Source: Phycisphaerae bacterium (lineage in GTDB: Bacteria > Planctomycetota > Phycisphaerae > UBA1845). From it: a stretch of 16,912 nt of DNA. Shown one piece after another: positions 14,673-16,912 of this stretch. The DNA lies in contig JAJDDU010000088.1 of the NCBI GenBank assembly GCA_029260155.1, positions 1-16,912 on the forward strand, in the 5' to 3' direction. The notes below the pieces were generated by a model that was not told the origin of the DNA, did not search any database, and saw nothing but the letters and a program-made list of their open reading frames with translations. Position 1 is the stretch's first letter. Each line of letters begins with the position of its first letter. A program made the position numbers and the translations under genes.

Positions 14673-15680
14673 ATGCTGCGACTGCGCGAACACCCACAGT
14701 ATACTCGGATCGTCTGCGGGGCTGCCCTGGTCGCACTGGCCTGGGGGCTGCCCGTGCGGGCGCATGTGTTCATCTTCGATACCTACCGGGTCGGTGCTGC
14801 CCCAGCCTACGACGGCTCTGGGTGGATTTGCGAAGCCTATCTCAACATCCCCGAGGCCTCTGCGGCCCACCTGATTGCGGCTGAGAACTACGTTGTGGAA
14901 CGCCCGCCCGATTTCACGTTTCGCACTCCGTGGATCGATTTCCCCGCAGGCCCTGAACCGTTTGCCGATGACACCGAATTCGACACGATGGGCGATTTTC
15001 TAGACGACTACATTTACGATGTATCGGACCCTTCCAAACTCGACGAGCCGTTCGGACATTTCCTCTTGCGTTTTCGAGGCTACGTATCCGTCCGACTGGA
15101 AGACGACATTCAGCCGCCTCTGCTAGAAGGGGGCAACACCCTGGGCTTGCCGGTCTGGGTCGAGTTTGGCTCGTTCGGGTTTGACGGTTACCGCACGCGT
15201 ATCGTCGACACCATTTACCGCATCCCCATCGCCAACCCAGCCAACCCGTTCTTTCATGAGAACTCGATCATTCTCGGGCTAGGCCTGTATCCCATCGAGG
15301 TTACGTACTTCAATCACTACGACCCAAATGGGCAAGTCCAGATGGATAAGGCGGGCATCGAGTTGTACAGTTGGCATGGCGACGGTCTCGCGTGGCCGGG
15401 CGGGGACAATCTCGTCCACACCGAACGCGGGCCTGCAACGCTAGTGCCACCACGTGTCATTTATCAAGCGGAGGACATCGTTCCACTGATCCTCGGCGAT
15501 TTTGACGCTGATTCCGATATTGACCTGCTCGATTATCGGTGGCTGCAAACGTGCTTCACAGGGCCGGGCGAAGACTTCTTCCTTGACGACGGCTGCAACG
15601 CATTCGATTTCGACGGTGATGGCGACGTGGATTGGGAGGACTTTGCCGCGTTCGTGGAAGCAGGGTCGAATCCCAGGTAA
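14673..15680 (+). CDS. Secreted dockerin-tailed protein of unknown function
   Basis: This is a 335-residue exported protein. The N-terminus has Arg residues, a hydrophobic core at about 14-25 and a likely cleavage after V-R-A (about 28-30). The central 250 residues are beta-rich with F-R-G-Y-V-S-V-R-L-E-D-D and, later, Y-P-I-E-V-T-Y-F-N-H-Y and G-I-E-L-Y-S-W-H-G. This order of motifs is faintly like a PA14 fold, by inference only. Residues about 274-331 are two calcium-binding D-x-D-x-D-x-D repeats separated by L-Q-T-C-F-T-G, the same tail type as inside the metallopeptidase at 1594-3960. The ribosome site is weak. The multihaem cytochrome gene starts 25 nt downstream, so the two may be co-transcribed. 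Confidence 0.8.
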   Translation: MLRLREHPQYTRIVCGAALVALAWGLPVRAHVFIFDTYRVGAAPAYDGSGWICEAYLNIPEASAAHLIAAENYVVERPPDFTFRTPWIDFPAGPEPFADDTEFDTMGDFLDDYIYDVSDPSKLDEPFGHFLLRFRGYVSVRLEDDIQPPLLEGGNTLGLPVWVEFGSFGFDGYRTRIVDTIYRIPIANPANPFFHENSIILGLGLYPIEVTYFNHYDPNGQVQMDKAGIELYSWHGDGLAWPGGDNLVHTERGPATLVPPRVIYQAEDIVPLILGDFDADSDIDLLDYRWLQTCFTGPGEDFFLDDGCNAFDFDGDGDVDWEDFAAFVEAGSNPR

Positions 15681-15705
15681 TCGTAGGGGCAGGGGGGAAA
15701 GAACG

Positions 15706-16912
15706 ATGCGAAAGAATGCGGTGCGTACCGCGATCTGCCTGACCTTCGTCTGTGGTTTGCTGATCGCAGCTACGGTGGATCTGCCGACGCAGGTGCCCAC
15801 GACGCTACTGGACTTCTTCCAGGCGGGTTCCCAACCCAACGAAGACCTTTACGAGGAGTTTGTCAGCAGCAACAACTGCATGGCCTGTCACGAGGTCGCG
15901 TTCGACGACGCGGACCTGCAGATCTACTCGAGTTGGCAGGGCAGCATGATGGCCCAAGCCGCTCGCGACCCGCTGTTCCTGGCATCGCTGACCATCGCCA
16001 ATCAAGATGCCGCGTTCGCGGGCGATCTGTGCATCCGGTGTCACTCGCCCGGCGGGTGGGTTTCTGGCCGATCCGAGCCGACCGACGGATCGGCGTTGAC
16101 CGCGACCGATCGCGACGGCGTCGGATGCAGTGTGTGCCACCGCATGGTCGACCCGGTTTTCGACCCCGTGACGAGTCCGGCGATCGATGCCGGCATTCTC
16201 GCGGATATCGATCCCCTACCGGTCAGCCCCGGTGGCGGCGGCTATGTCCTTGACCCGTTCGATCGGCGTAGAGGCCCGTACGACGACCCAGTGCCACCGG
16301 GACATTTCTGGAATCAGGCGGGGTTCTTCAATACGTCTGCGCTGTGCGGGACGTGTCACGATGTCAGCAACCCGGTGTTCGAGCGTCAAGCGGATGGTAC
16401 CTATTCGGTGACGCCGATCGACGAACCGCATCCGACCGGCAACAAGCACGACATGTTTCCTGTCGAGCGTACGTACAGCGAGTGGCTACACAGTGAATTC
16501 GCCGCGAAAGGCGTCGACATGGGCGGGCGTTTTGGCGGCAACATCCCCGGCGGCGTGGTCAGCACGTGCGAAGACTGCCACATGCCGTCACTCACCGGTC
16601 GCGGCTGCATCGATCCCAACGCCGCTTTGCGCGACGATCTCGCGGCGCACGAACTGGCCGGCGGGAACGCTTGGGTGCAGGACATGGTGCTCAACCTCTA
16701 TCCCAACGACAACATCAATCCGGACTACCTCCAGGCCGGCAAGGACGCAGCCATCTCCATGCTGCAACGCGCGAGCACGCTGGAAGTTGCCCAAGACGCG
16801 TATGCGCTCAACGTACGCGTCACCAATGAAACAGGGCACAAACTCCCCTCGGGGTACCCCGAGGGACGGCGCATGTGGATCACCGTGCGTCAGTTCGACA
16901 CGGGCAACAAGC
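15706..16912 (+). CDS. Multihaem cytochrome c, secreted (5' part, cut by window end)
   Basis: An open frame runs from ATG 15706 to the end of the window, giving 402 residues with no stop. A purine-rich AGGGGGGAAAG (15691-15701) serves as ribosome site. The signal or anchor segment spans about 8-24. Five haem-binding C-x-x-C-H motifs are present at residues 58-62, 109-113, 141-145, 214-218 and 288-292, with scattered His residues that could be distal ligands. The spacing of the first three resembles cytochrome c554-type domains. Near the window end is T-G-H-K-L-P-S-G-Y-P-E-G-R-R, which I recall from planctomycete multihaem cytochromes. It should carry electrons in the periplasm or at the cell surface; redox partner and total haem number are unknown because the 3' end is missing. 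Confidence 0.92.
   Translation, partial: MRKNAVRTAICLTFVCGLLIAATVDLPTQVPTTLLDFFQAGSQPNEDLYEEFVSSNNCMACHEVAFDDADLQIYSSWQGSMMAQAARDPLFLASLTIANQDAAFAGDLCIRCHSPGGWVSGRSEPTDGSALTATDRDGVGCSVCHRMVDPVFDPVTSPAIDAGILADIDPLPVSPGGGGYVLDPFDRRRGPYDDPVPPGHFWNQAGFFNTSALCGTCHDVSNPVFERQADGTYSVTPIDEPHPTGNKHDMFPVERTYSEWLHSEFAAKGVDMGGRFGGNIPGGVVSTCEDCHMPSLTGRGCIDPNAALRDDLAAHELAGGNAWVQDMVLNLYPNDNINPDYLQAGKDAAISMLQRASTLEVAQDAYALNVRVTNETGHKLPSGYPEGRRMWITVRQFDTGNK

Noticed and set aside
1..16912. CRISPR arrays, complete insertion sequences, rRNA genes or defence systems
   Set aside because: Reading through the window I saw no regularly spaced repeats, transposase motifs, rRNA sequence or known defence-protein signatures.

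Overview
The window looks like chromosomal DNA of a high-GC Gram-negative bacterium, most likely a planctomycete (Phycisphaerae-like). This is an inference from three things. Secreted proteins carry paired D-x-D-x-D calcium-binding (dockerin-like) tails with a C-F-x-G spacer. A multihaem cytochrome has a planctomycete-style G-H-K-L-P-S-G motif. The succinate dehydrogenase is of the B. subtilis-like three-subunit type. No sequence search was possible, so the lineage is provisional.

Layout. (1) 1-1520, plus strand: two overlapping GT4 glycosyltransferases, the first cut by the window edge, from a surface-polysaccharide cluster. (2) 1594-3960, minus: a secreted HEVGH metallopeptidase-like protein with dockerin-like repeats and two Ig-like domains. 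(3) 4122-4366: two divergent 3'-end gene remnants (a TPR protein and a glycosyltransferase paralogous to 282-1520) that abut at about 4230, a likely deletion scar. (4) 4407-5492, minus: pheA (chorismate mutase/prephenate dehydratase). (5) 5748-5829, plus: tRNA-Leu(UAG) with its own promoter, followed by paired 11-bp tandem repeats that resemble integrase arm sites. (6) 6012-9027, minus: a DUF2752 membrane protein, then two divergent lipoproteins that look paralogous, then a degenerate GT-B glycosyltransferase. The last three genes overlap and form an operon. (7) 9107-14344, plus: a sigma70-like promoter, then sdhC-sdhA-sdhB, then a secreted transglutaminase-like protein 17 nt behind sdhB, closed by a strong nested inverted repeat. 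(8) 14673 to the end, plus: a secreted dockerin-tailed protein, then the 5' part of a secreted multihaem cytochrome c that runs off the window.

How the genes fit together. SdhCAB is the membrane complex II of the TCA cycle, using dihaem cytochrome b558, and the multihaem cytochrome suggests further periplasmic electron transfer. PheA supplies phenylpyruvate for phenylalanine. The glycosyltransferases, lipoproteins and dockerin-tailed proteins belong to the cell envelope and exterior. I see no defence system, CRISPR array, complete insertion sequence or integrase. The most unusual items are the double-remnant scar, the repeats behind the tRNA, the tandem lipoproteins with an active-site-poor glycosyltransferase, and the architecture of the metallopeptidase.
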